Assembly (NCBI GenBank): GCA_905182995.1 | Contig: CAJJDP010000069.1 | Location: 281,237 to 345,236 of the forward strand | Length of the DNA stretch: 64,000 nt | From: Paramecium octaurelia | Taxonomy: Eukaryota; Ciliophora; Oligohymenophorea; Peniculida; Parameciidae | Direction: 5' to 3' | Shown: in pieces, positions 1 to 11,074 of the stretch | Layout of the letters: each line of letters begins with the position of its first letter | Numbering within the stretch: position 1 is the stretch's first letter | The notes under the pieces: model-generated | Told to the model about the DNA's origin: nothing | The model's database searches: none | What the model saw: the letters and a program-made list of their open reading frames with translations, nothing else | Made by a program: the position numbers and the translations under genes

Positions 1-33
<33 letters not shown>
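1..33 (-). repeat. (TTA)11 microsatellite encoding polyglutamine
   Basis: Eleven perfect TTA units at the window edge. On the minus strand they are TAA codons in frame with the gene above, read as Gln in ciliates, so this is coding polyglutamine rather than a telomere or spacer repeat. A second, shorter run (TTATTATTATTAA) follows after CGGAAT. Confidence 0.8.
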
Positions 34-34
<1 letters not shown>

Positions 35-579
35 GGAATTTATTATTATTAATCAAAATCTCTTTTCAACATTTCAATTTCTTGTTTGCATTTTCTTATT
101 TCTTCCAAATTTTATAAATTATCTAGTTTCTAAATAATCTTGTTTGTAAAATTTGTATTGATTTTGTTAATTTCATTGTTAATGATTTAACTTTAAGGGT
201 TTTCTTCCCTTATGATTTGTTTGATTTGATTTTCCAAAGTCATTTAATATAGGGCTCTTTATTCTTATTCTATACATTTTTTAACACCTTAGATATAATT
301 TTGAAATTTTTATTAGAGCTCATCTAATAATTAAAACATTTTGTAAAATCTTCTATTACAAACTTCAATAGGTATATAATTTTAGTCATAACTTCTACAC
401 CTGTTCATAAACTCTTACAAACTCAATATTTATGAATCAGAACCTCCATTTTCACAATTTACACATCGAACACACTATTCCAATGTTATTTCTTATGAAT
501 TTTGCAAAACTATTTATCTTAATTGTTGATGATGTCTTTAACATTTCTAACTTCCTAAAAATTATTCGATTTAATCCAT
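1..579 (-). CDS. N-terminal part of Cys/His-rich coiled-coil polyglutamine protein (runs off left edge)
   Basis: An uninterrupted 193-codon frame on the minus strand with TAA/TAG as Gln, starting at the ATG at 579 (MDQIEQFLGS) and still open at base 1. The first 50 residues carry spaced Cys and His (KCQRHH, then QCVRCVNC), the pattern of the zinc-finger/B-box-like proteins that are numerous in Paramecium. Residues 80-180 are charged and helical (for example NKINTNFTNKIIQKLDNL), so a coiled coil is likely. The visible end is pure polyglutamine. No intron is needed. The upstream neighbour is a divergent-spaced AGC kinase whose stop lies 145 bp away. The zinc-binding role is inferred from spacing only, and the function is unknown. 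That it is coding is well supported by the open frame, length and composition. Confidence 0.75.
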
Positions 580-723
580 TCAATTAAATATATAAAATAT
601 TAAATAAAGGAACAACCAGTTTTTCGAATTAATAAACAATAAATAAAAAAATATTCTACAGATATATATTTGAATAATAATCTTAAAATAATTGCTTCCA
701 AGACAATAAATAAAAACTGTTTT

Positions 724-2510
724 TCACATTTTCTTAACTAACTTACTTATATCAACTTCAGTATTAAATCGCTTTTATTATGATAACTACTTAAAAGAAC
801 TTTAAGTCAATGCTTTAATATTTGATAATCCTTTGACCAATTAAACTGGAGATAAGGAAACTTAAGTTTTTTATTATGGTTTTTCCAATCCCTACTACCC
901 TTATATCTGCTTCTATGACAACATAAGCTTTAATATCGCTTGTCTAGTATCTTGCATTTTCTGATTTGTGTATTCAAAATTAGGAAAATAACGAGAATAT
1001 TTCGACTAAGTATAATTTATATTTACTTCTTTTTCCTTCTTCAAATTTTCATACAACTTTTGTTTAAATTCATCATCACCCTTACCAAATTCAACCTCAT
1101 CAAAATTATAACTTAAAGGCTTTGGACGATAATTAATATTCAGTCTTCTTTTAACCAAGGCTTCGATATCAAATCCTTTGAACCACTTATGTTGGAGGAT
1201 TTCCTTGATACCATTTTTAGACCCTAGGCGCATCTATGGATCTTTTATTAATAAGTTTGAAATCAAATCTCTAAGATTTGAATCTATTTTAACAAAAGGA
1301 GGAAATGATATTTTATCATTTAAAATGCTGTTATAAATTTATTCAATGTTCCTACTGTAAAAAGGAGGAGAGCCATAAATAAATTCATATAGCAAAGCTC
1401 CTAAACAGTAAATGTCTACCATAAAACTATGGCCATTTCTCATGAGCATCTCAGGGGACATGTATTCTGGAGATCCACAAAAAGAGTATGCTGTCTCTTC
1501 TCTGTTCATATTTGGTTTGGCTAATCCGAAATCAGATAAACGAATATATCCATCTAAATCTAAGAGGATATTTTCGGGTTTAATGTCCCTATAAACCACA
1601 CCATATTTATGTAATTCTTCTATTGCTAAGCAAACCTATACAAAATATTATTTTGCTTATTCCTCATTAAGTCTTCTTAGTTTTCTCAAATGATAAAATA
1701 ATTCACCTCCTGCGCAGTATCTATATTATAACAAAAAGCAATATACTCCATGACAAAGACTAAATAATATTTGGATTCAAAAGAGTAAAATAATTTTGCT
1801 AAATATGGGGAATTCAATTATTCCATCACCTATCTCTCATTATTGATAATTATCTCTTTATTTGAATTCAGAATGAAATTCTTATCGATCAGTTTCATTG
1901 CATAAAAATATCCGCTATCCTTCTTTCTAACTAAATATACTCTTGAAAAACCTCTATTTTATATATATTTGAATCAAATACCCAACTCCTATGCATTTAA
2001 GTATCTCGAAATCATCAATACTCAATTAGCGATTAACACTTCTTGAAATAAAAGGTTCCAATTTCAAATGTCTCTATTCAATAAATACATCTAATGGGTG
2101 ATGTTCAAGAGATAAATAGTAATCAATATTATAATTCTTAACGCTATTATGTGTTTGAAAGTGTTTAATTTAATGCACAATTGCAGGATTTACTTGATTA
2201 ACTTTCCCGATTAATTTCTTATATAGCTCTGTGGTGCTTTGATGTATTCCAATTGGAACAATCAATCTATTTTCATTCATTCCTTTTACTTCTAACTATC
2301 CAACATTAATGTTATAGTAAGCTCAATAGGATCTCTATCACTATTTAAGGTCTTCACTGTAAGACATCTTCCAAATGCATTATTTGTTGTACTTCCGCAA
2401 GGTGATTACACTCTAACCAGATTCTCCAACGGGTTTTAAAGTTCGGTAGGTTTCTTTCTATGGAAAACTGGAGATGAAGGAAGTCTTGCAGATTAGACCA
2501 CTTTTATCAT
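724..2510 (-). CDS. AGC-family serine/threonine protein kinase
   Basis: Four exons give 570 residues. Introns of 20, 28 and 26 nt (first at 2322-2341, second near 1953-1980) make the exon sum exactly 571 codons. The N-terminal 200 residues are not recognised and may be a lipid-binding-like module. The kinase domain follows, with [14 protein letters not shown] as catalytic loop, DFGLAK as the magnesium motif and FCGSPEYMSPEM as activation segment and P+1 loop. The C-terminal AGC tail is present (PLSYNFDEVEFG), and a hydrophobic motif FPNFEY has Glu where many AGC kinases have the phosphorylated Ser/Thr. It lies between an unrelated coiled-coil gene and, upstream, a duplicated block holding a second copy of its first 428 bp. 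The first intron would end in GAG, which is unusual. If that is wrong, the protein may start at an internal Met (MNENRLIVP) and be shorter. Confidence 0.9.
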
Positions 2511-3014
2511 TATTTATTAATTTTAGTACAATACATTTTAATGCTTTGAAAGTGTTTATGACAAACATAAGATTATTGTATAACCCCTTAGTATCACAAC
2601 GTTGAATTATAATATGGAAATTGAAAATATCAAAAGAATTAATTTTCCAAAAACAAAAATATTACTAATTAAAATAAGAATCGTTACTCAGTTTTGTTCT
2701 TATTAGTAATCTAAAAATTATAATTGAGATAAATATATCGATTAGTTAACTATAATAAGAAATAAACAGATCAGTTCTCCATAAACTAACTTAAAAATTA
2801 GTAGCCACGAAATTCTACTTAATGGAAAAATGAAAATGGATTTCCTTACCTAATTGTGTATTTTAACATATGATTAAGAATCATATTGAATTATTCTGTA
2901 ATTGGCCTTCAAAGCGATTGTTTGTATAATTAAAATACTTCATCTTATTAAATATATGAAGGTAGGGTGATAATCTTGAATAATATTTGTGCCTTCAATT
3001 AAAGAACTTATTAA

Positions 3015-3277
3015 TCATCTCGCTTTCATAGCTCTAAAATTAGTCATAATTTCACTAACCGAAGCGATAATAATGAATTTGAATTGCATAGATTGTTACT
3101 AAGTCCACTAAATCTCTTGCCTGAAAGATTAATTATTTAATAGTTAAAGTTAATTAATTGTGTTGCATTCGCCATAATTAAACAGGGCTCTCTTAATTTT
3201 CTCTTTATATCTCTCAATTTCAATTATTCAATATTTAAGCTCTCCTACCTTAAAACTAGATACATGCTAAAAATCAT
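3015..3277 (-). CDS. Possible small gene inside the duplicated block (copy at 4477-4739)
   Basis: A minus-strand frame starting MIFSMYLVLRQ (or four codons later at 3265) reads through a charged helix (QLKLRDIKRKLREP) and an Asn/Ser-rich stretch. A 26-nt GTTAGT...TTTTAG intron near its end joins it to AMKAR and a TGA. From the inner Met the exon sum is exactly 75 codons. No family is recognised. The same stretch shows coding-like composition in a second frame, so the exon structure may be wrong. It lies in the spacer between two divergent kinase genes, and the identical second copy is probably an assembly duplicate. Confidence 0.35.
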
Positions 3278-3397
3278 TTGTTGAGGGTGATCTTTTGTTT
3301 TCTAAATGTGAATGATACGAAAAAGAAGCATAGATATCTAATACAGTGTTGAATTCTAATATTTTTTTAGTTGTGTGTTCTAATCGTTAATATAATA

Positions 3398-3543
3398 ATG
3401 CATAAAGTACCAACATCAAGATCTGCTTCAAGCAATCGAATAACTTTAATTAATAAACTCAGCTCACCTTTACACACTCAATAAGATATACTCGATCATA
3501 AAATCAACTAGAAGGAACTAATTGAATCATTACTCAAAACAAT
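3398..3543 (+). other. Truncated duplicate of the Aurora-like kinase 5' end
   Basis: These 146 bp are identical to 4860-5005, the first 48 codons of the Aurora-like kinase, and are cut off by the N at 3544. They should not be annotated as a separate gene unless the duplication proves real. Confidence 0.85.
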
Positions 3544-3544
3544 N
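3544..3544. other. Single ambiguous base N (likely assembly join)
   Basis: The only N in the window. It sits exactly at the junction between the two identical 1461-bp copies. If the join is an artefact, the true sequence lacks one copy plus the N (1462 bp). Confidence 0.9.
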
Positions 3545-3972
3545 AAATACATCTAATGGGTGATGTTCAAGAGATAAATAGTAATCAATATTATAATTCT
3601 TAACGCTATTATGTGTTTGAAAGTGTTTAATTTAATGCACAATTGCAGGATTTACTTGATTAACTTTCCCGATTAATTTCTTATATAGCTCTGTGGTGCT
3701 TTGATGTATTCCAATTGGAACAATCAATCTATTTTCATTCATTCCTTTTACTTCTAACTATCCAACATTAATGTTATAGTAAGCTCAATAGGATCTCTAT
3801 CACTATTTAAGGTCTTCACTGTAAGACATCTTCCAAATGCATTATTTGTTGTACTTCCGCAAGGTGATTACACTCTAACCAGATTCTCCAACGGGTTTTA
3901 AAGTTCGGTAGGTTTCTTTCTATGGAAAACTGGAGATGAAGGAAGTCTTGCAGATTAGACCACTTTTATCAT
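3545..3972 (-). other. Truncated duplicate of the AGC kinase 5' end
   Basis: Identical to 2083-2510, including the candidate 20-nt GAG-ending intron at 3784-3803. It has the kinase start codon at 3972 but no kinase domain, because the copy ends at the N. Probably the same genomic DNA as the full gene, represented twice. Confidence 0.85.
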
Positions 3973-4859
3973 TATTTATTAATTTTAGTACAATACATTT
4001 TAATGCTTTGAAAGTGTTTATGACAAACATAAGATTATTGTATAACCCCTTAGTATCACAACGTTGAATTATAATATGGAAATTGAAAATATCAAAAGAA
4101 TTAATTTTCCAAAAACAAAAATATTACTAATTAAAATAAGAATCGTTACTCAGTTTTGTTCTTATTAGTAATCTAAAAATTATAATTGAGATAAATATAT
4201 CGATTAGTTAACTATAATAAGAAATAAACAGATCAGTTCTCCATAAACTAACTTAAAAATTAGTAGCCACGAAATTCTACTTAATGGAAAAATGAAAATG
4301 GATTTCCTTACCTAATTGTGTATTTTAACATATGATTAAGAATCATATTGAATTATTCTGTAATTGGCCTTCAAAGCGATTGTTTGTATAATTAAAATAC
4401 TTCATCTTATTAAATATATGAAGGTAGGGTGATAATCTTGAATAATATTTGTGCCTTCAATTAAAGAACTTATTAATCATCTCGCTTTCATAGCTCTAAA
4501 ATTAGTCATAATTTCACTAACCGAAGCGATAATAATGAATTTGAATTGCATAGATTGTTACTAAGTCCACTAAATCTCTTGCCTGAAAGATTAATTATTT
4601 AATAGTTAAAGTTAATTAATTGTGTTGCATTCGCCATAATTAAACAGGGCTCTCTTAATTTTCTCTTTATATCTCTCAATTTCAATTATTCAATATTTAA
4701 GCTCTCCTACCTTAAAACTAGATACATGCTAAAAATCATTTGTTGAGGGTGATCTTTTGTTTTCTAAATGTGAATGATACGAAAAAGAAGCATAGATATC
4801 TAATACAGTGTTGAATTCTAATATTTTTTTAGTTGTGTGTTCTAATCGTTAATATAATA

Positions 4860-6009
<1,150 letters not shown>

Positions 6010-6526
6010 TTAATTACTAATTAGAATGTCACTATTATTAAATTTTATCATTAAATTTATTTTTAATATACTCATTATTAATTAAATTCAAATGATTGAT
6101 TAAAAATAAAGAATATGAAAAGCCTTTATTTTTGATTAATTTCTAGAATTGTTTTATATGGGGCGATATTATCTTTATTTATTATCTTGTTTATGAATGT
6201 TATATATTAGAAGCTATCATTTTAAAATAACAACTTAAAAATAAAGATAAATAAAAAATAAGTTATTTTAAAATTCAGATACATCTAATAAAAGTTAAGA
6301 GAATTTCATAATCACAATTACTCTATTTGAATTAATAAATTTTCTTTTACATTTTCTGGTTTTATCAGATAAATAATGTAATAAAGTATTAAATTGGATG
6401 ATCTGTTATTATTATTATTAAATTTTAAGAAAAGTATAGAAATATAAAAATAATACGATCTTTGATTTAATCGCAACACAATCATAAATTTTTTAAATAA
6501 TTTCTTTTATAAAATTTTACAATAAT
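6010..6526. other. Non-coding spacer between kinase and ABC transporter
   Basis: About 520 bp, very AT-rich, with a short ATT microsatellite near 6408. I see no open frame without TGA, tRNA or conserved motif on either strand. Confidence 0.6.
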
Positions 6527-9500
6527 ATGGATTTACTCTTTGTTTCACTATTCAAACGATTTAAATACATCAAGGAGAATTTAAATTAAGATAAATGTCT
6601 TAAAATTTAAAGGCTTCCTCCGCTTTAGGAGCATTTAGAAATTAAAGATTAAAACCTAGATTTAACAAAAATAGAATTTAATAATTTGTTATCCATCACA
6701 AAATTTATTTTCTTCAAGTAATTCAAATATTAAACGATGATTGTTTTTATTTTTTATATATTGGAAAGCATTAGTAAAAATGCTGTTTCAATAATTATGA
6801 GTTTGCTTATATCTAATATTTTAAATTAATCGCCAAACTCCATATATATAGGAGCATTGCTGATATTAGTAAGTTGTATTGCTAATGTAAGTCGACATCA
6901 AGCGATAACCAAAAGTATGGAATTTTCAGCAAAATCAAGATTTACTATGTTGAATCTGCTATATTAAAAGCTACTGAAAGTACAAACTCAAGCCATCGAT
7001 ACAGGAAAATTGATCGGACTTGCTACAGCCGATATTAGTATGCTTGAATACTATTTTATGCTGATATTTTAAATCTTTGTTATGCCTATTTCATTTATCT
7101 TTGGATCTATAATACTTTACATTAGATTTGATGGATTGATAGGTCTAATTCCATTATTCATCATAATGCTCATCTATCCATTATAGATATTTGTTTAGAA
7201 GCAATCAATTTAGTATACTAAGTTATACAAGCAGGAACAGGATAAAAGAATTAAGTTATAATCTGAATTTATAGACAACATAAAAGTCATTAAGATGTAT
7301 AATGTAGAAGAAAAATTAAATCAAAAAATTCAAGAAGTGAGAAAGCGAGAATAGAAATATTTGTTTAGATCCTAAATGATCCAACTAATTGACAGAAGTT
7401 TGAATTTTTTCGCTCAAATATGGACATCAATGTTATTTATAGTAATTCTTTATTTATTCAATTATGAACTAAATAGTGCTTCATTAATAGCGACCATTCA
7501 ATAATTGTAATATTTTAAGGTTAGCTGTGTGTAACAAGTATCTTATGGAATTTAGAGTTATTTAAATATAAAAATGATATTCCAAAGATACATTGATCTT
7601 TTTAACAATCTAAAGATAAAAAATAAATAAATTCAAGTTCATCAAAGTCCTTAACTTATAAAATTCAGCGATTTTAGCATTGGTTGGAAATAAGAGGAAA
7701 AACTCTTGAAATCAATATCAATTGAGATAAATCCTAAAGATTTTATCCTGATAACAGGTAAAATTGGCAGTGGAAAGACCTCGTTTTTGTTGTCTTTGAT
7801 AGATGACGGCCCCTTGACTTTGGGCGGATATATGTCGTAGAAGGAACACTTAACTAAATCATATGTAGAATAAGAGCCAATTTTGTTTGAGGATACCATT
7901 TAAAATAACATCACTTTTGGGAAATTGTATATCGAAGAATTATACTTAAAAGTGATTGAAGTCACTTGCTTAAAAGAAGACATATCAAAAATGTAGTAGA
8001 AAGATTAAACAATTATAAATGACAGAGTCACTACTATATCAGGTGGTTAAAAAACAAGGATAGCCTTAGCTAGAGCATTATATTCTTTATCAGATATATT
8101 GATATTGGATGATCCATTTAGTTCATTAGATGTACCAATTTAAATAGAGATATATAAAAATTTAACAGAGTTTTTACAAAGCTATCATGTTGCTTAGACT
8201 AATAAATATCCAGCTGTAATTTTGACATCGCATTCACAAGCCATAATTAACTAGTTCCAAAAGTTTTATCTTCTATAAAATGGTTTATTTGAAGAATAAT
8301 TGAATGAAAACTTTAACGATTTTAAATAAATTAATTTATCCAAAAAATATGAATCTGTTGAGCAATAGTAAACTGATGATAAAAACTAATTATTTAAAAA
8401 TTAGGTGTAGATTAAAAAGAACAATAAATTTTATTACTATTTTGTAAATTGGACCAAAAATAAGATATTGAGCATTATATTAGTAGTTTTAGTTGTATTA
8501 ATGAACTTTTTATCAGAAACATTGTATAATTGTTACTATAATGGAATTTCATTACTTAAAGCAGATAATTATGATCAATAGATAAAATATATCATCATGA
8601 TTTGCATATTGGCTTTTGTAAATAATTATGTAAAGTACATATTAAATTCTTATGGATGCTTATCAGCTAATTCTCATATCCATGACAATATGATCAAATC
8701 GATATCAAAAGGGAAAATGGCATATTTTGATTAAACAGTTGGAAGTTCGGTATTAACAAAATTCAGTACTGACTTAAGTTTGGCTGACAATATGATTCCA
8801 GTAACATTATATGATTTTTGGGAACTTGGATCATATTTTTTAGTTTCCCTATTCAGTTTAGTGATCTTGTAAACTCACTTCATTTACATCATGATTGTGA
8901 CAATCCTTTTAAATTAATACATACTTGGGAATTATAGGAATTTAATATTGAAATCTTAAGAATTAGATTAGCAAACCAAAGGACCGTTATTAGATCTTTT
9001 TAAAAAAACGATTGCAGGTTTAAGAACAATAAGTGTTTTTGAATAATAAGGATATTTTTTGAAATAATTCAATAATGCCACAAATAATGCAATTCTTTCT
9101 AATACAACTTATTATTACTCATAAAGACTATTTGGAATTAGCATAGACTTTTTGGGTTTGATGGTTTAGTAATGTGGAATAGCAATGATTTTCCTTTTTA
9201 ATAAAAATGAGACATTTACACAAGCTTTATTATTGCTTATGATTTTTAATGAAAACTAATAATGGTTCTTAAGATAATCTCTATCCTTCGTAACTTAAAT
9301 TAACTGTGTAGATAGAATGCAAGATTTAATAGGTATAGATTAAGAAGAAAGTAAAATAAGTGAGAAGAAAGCTGTGAATTTGTAAGGAAATTTGAATTTT
9401 TCAAATGTTTATTTAAAATATAACCAGGATTATGCTTTGAGTGGATTGACATTAAATATTAAATAAGGTGAGAAAGTAGGAATCATAGGTCGTACTGGAG

Positions 9501-10057
9501 CTGGCAAATCCTCAATAATTTCGATAATCTTTAGATTATATGATATAGAGAAAGCAGAAAAATTTGAAATCGATGGTTATGAAATCAGAGAATTATGTCC
9601 TTTAGTTTTAAGGAGCAATATAAGCATAATACCATAACAACCAATTATTTTTAATGAAACTGTTCGTTTCAATGTCGACTTATTCAACCAACACAGTGAG
9701 CAAAACATTTTGAATATATTAAGAGATGTTAGGCTGTATGATTATGTATAAGGTTTACCAAACGGATTGAATTCTCAATTTGGAGAATTATCCTAGGGTC
9801 AAAAACAATTGATTTCCTTAAGTAGAGTGTTACTCCAAGATAGGCCAATAATCATAATGGATGAAGCCACATCGAATCTTGATTCTGAAACTGATATGTT
9901 GATCAAGTAAATCTTATTAGAAAAGTTAAAGAATAAAACTGTTATCACTATTGCACACAAAACTCAAACTATTAAGGATTATGATAAAATTGTAAAAATT
10001 GAAAATGGCAGGGTCTCAAAAGTAGGAGCTCCTTTTGAAATTCTTGAGGATTTATGA
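6527..10057 (+). CDS. Full-length ABC transporter, subfamily C type
   Basis: One intronless frame of 1177 codons with no internal TGA, the strongest single proof of the code in this window. It has two transmembrane blocks and two nucleotide-binding domains. NBD1 shows Walker A GKIGSGKTS, Q-loop GGYMSQKE, signature ISGGQKTRIALARAL and Walker B ILILDDPFSSLD. NBD2 shows GRTGAGKSS, signature LSQGQKQLISLSRVL and IIIMDEATSNLD with an H-loop TIAHK. The asymmetric NBDs and DDPFSSLD are typical of ABCC (MRP/CFTR-like) exporters, which move conjugated organic anions or peptides across membranes. The length is a little under the usual 1300-1500 and there is no N-terminal TMD0. The substrate cannot be read from sequence. 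Confidence 0.93.
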
Positions 10058-10305
10058 GGAATTGTAAAAATTATAATATTAATTTATAATTATCATATTG
10101 AAATGCATTTAATCTTGAAATTGATGGTATTTCATCAGAATTAAATATTGAGTGTCTAATGACATTATGAGGAATTGCATAATTAAATAAATAATTATGT
10201 TCAAGCTATTTAAATCTATCAATTCTGATGAAAACCTATTCTGCTCGTTTCAAAGGGATATAATCTAAATAAATTAGATGTATTAAAAATTTAGATATTT
10301 CCTCA

Positions 10306-10974
10306 ATGTCTTAGAATAACAATAATTATGAAGCAAAAGAACAACTTATTAAAATAATTACTCTTGGGACATCAGGAGCAGGAAAGGTATTTTGAAATTA
10401 TTAATTAGACATCCCTTTTAACTCGATTGACTCATGATCAATTTACTGAAAGTTACATTGCTACCATAGGTGTTGATTTCGCAATCAAGAGACTGTTTAT
10501 CAATAATTAACCAGTTAAATTATAAATTTGGGACACTGCTGGATAAGAACGCTTTAGAACAGCTATTTCTAAGTCATATTATAGGGGTGCCAGTGGAATC
10601 TTCTTAGTTTTTGACATTGCTAATGAAGCCTCATTTAATGATGTGTAATAGTGGCATAAATGTATTTATTTTTCTAATTTCAAGAAACCTTGGAAGAGAT
10701 TAAAAATATGAATTAAGATATTTAATTTCTTTTGGTTGGGTGTAAATGTGACTTAGAAAATCAAAGGCAAATCTCATATGACGTAGCCTATTCCTTTGCA
10801 CAAAGCTTGGGCATGCATTATATAGAAACTTCAGCAAAAAGGAATACTAACTGCTTAGAAGCAGCTGAATGCTTGGGCAAAATATGCTTATAAAAAATAA
10901 ATGAAAAACAGAATTAAGAGCAACCTCTTATGGAGATTAAGTAGGAATAATATAAAAAGACCACATGTTGCTGA
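10306..10974 (+). CDS. Rab-family small GTPase
   Basis: Three exons (introns of 22 and 23 nt) sum to 208 codons, 207 residues. G1 is GTSGAGKTS (split after Lys by the first intron), switch I region has ATIGVDF, G3 is WDTAGQERFRT, and G5 is ETSAK. The C-terminus ends KKTTCC, the double-cysteine geranylgeranylation signal, so it should attach to membranes and act in vesicle traffic, closest in pattern to Rab1/Rab8. The G4 motif reads VGCKCDL instead of the usual GNKxDL, so the guanine-contacting Asn is Cys. The second intron ends in AAG. It is convergent with the WD40 gene, 100 bp apart. Confidence 0.92.
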
Positions 10975-11074
10975 TTTTTATTTCGAAACTATTTAAATTA
11001 AAAAAAATTCATTTATTGGTCGATATCTTGACTAAAATTATAAAATTAAATCAAGCAATAAAATTATAAAGTAA

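Larger units (their letters stand above)
2083..3543. repeat. 1461-bp direct repeat, copy 1 (left of N)
   Basis: Copy 1 of a block repeated at 3545-5005 with constant offset 1462 and no difference seen by eye. It contains the 5' 428 bp of the AGC kinase, the spacer, and the first 146 bp of the Aurora-like kinase, where it stops dead at the N. Copy 1 continues naturally to the left into the AGC kinase; copy 2 continues naturally to the right into the Aurora-like kinase. That arrangement fits two contig ends that overlap but were not merged. Confidence 0.95.

Noticed and set aside
1-60. Terminal TTA repeat as telomere or scaffold-end satellite
   Set aside because: Paramecium telomeres are G4T2/G3T3, and this tract is in frame with a 193-codon gene where TAA codes Gln, so it is polyglutamine.
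1412-1594. Plus-strand frame of about 60 codons inside the AGC kinase
   Set aside because: It is the antisense of the conserved activation segment of the kinase and has no coding signal of its own.
2200-2400. TGA read as Trp (a fully reassigned code) to rescue in-frame TGA in the AGC kinase and LRR genes
   Set aside because: TGG is used freely for Trp, the 1177-codon ABC frame has no internal TGA, and all clear genes end in TGA; short introns explain the two cases better.
3398-3972. Two extra truncated kinase genes around the N
   Set aside because: They are exact duplicates of the ends of the full genes and break at the N, most simply an assembly overlap.
7651-7899. Minus-strand frame inside the ABC transporter
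   Set aside because: Shadow of the first nucleotide-binding domain on the other strand.
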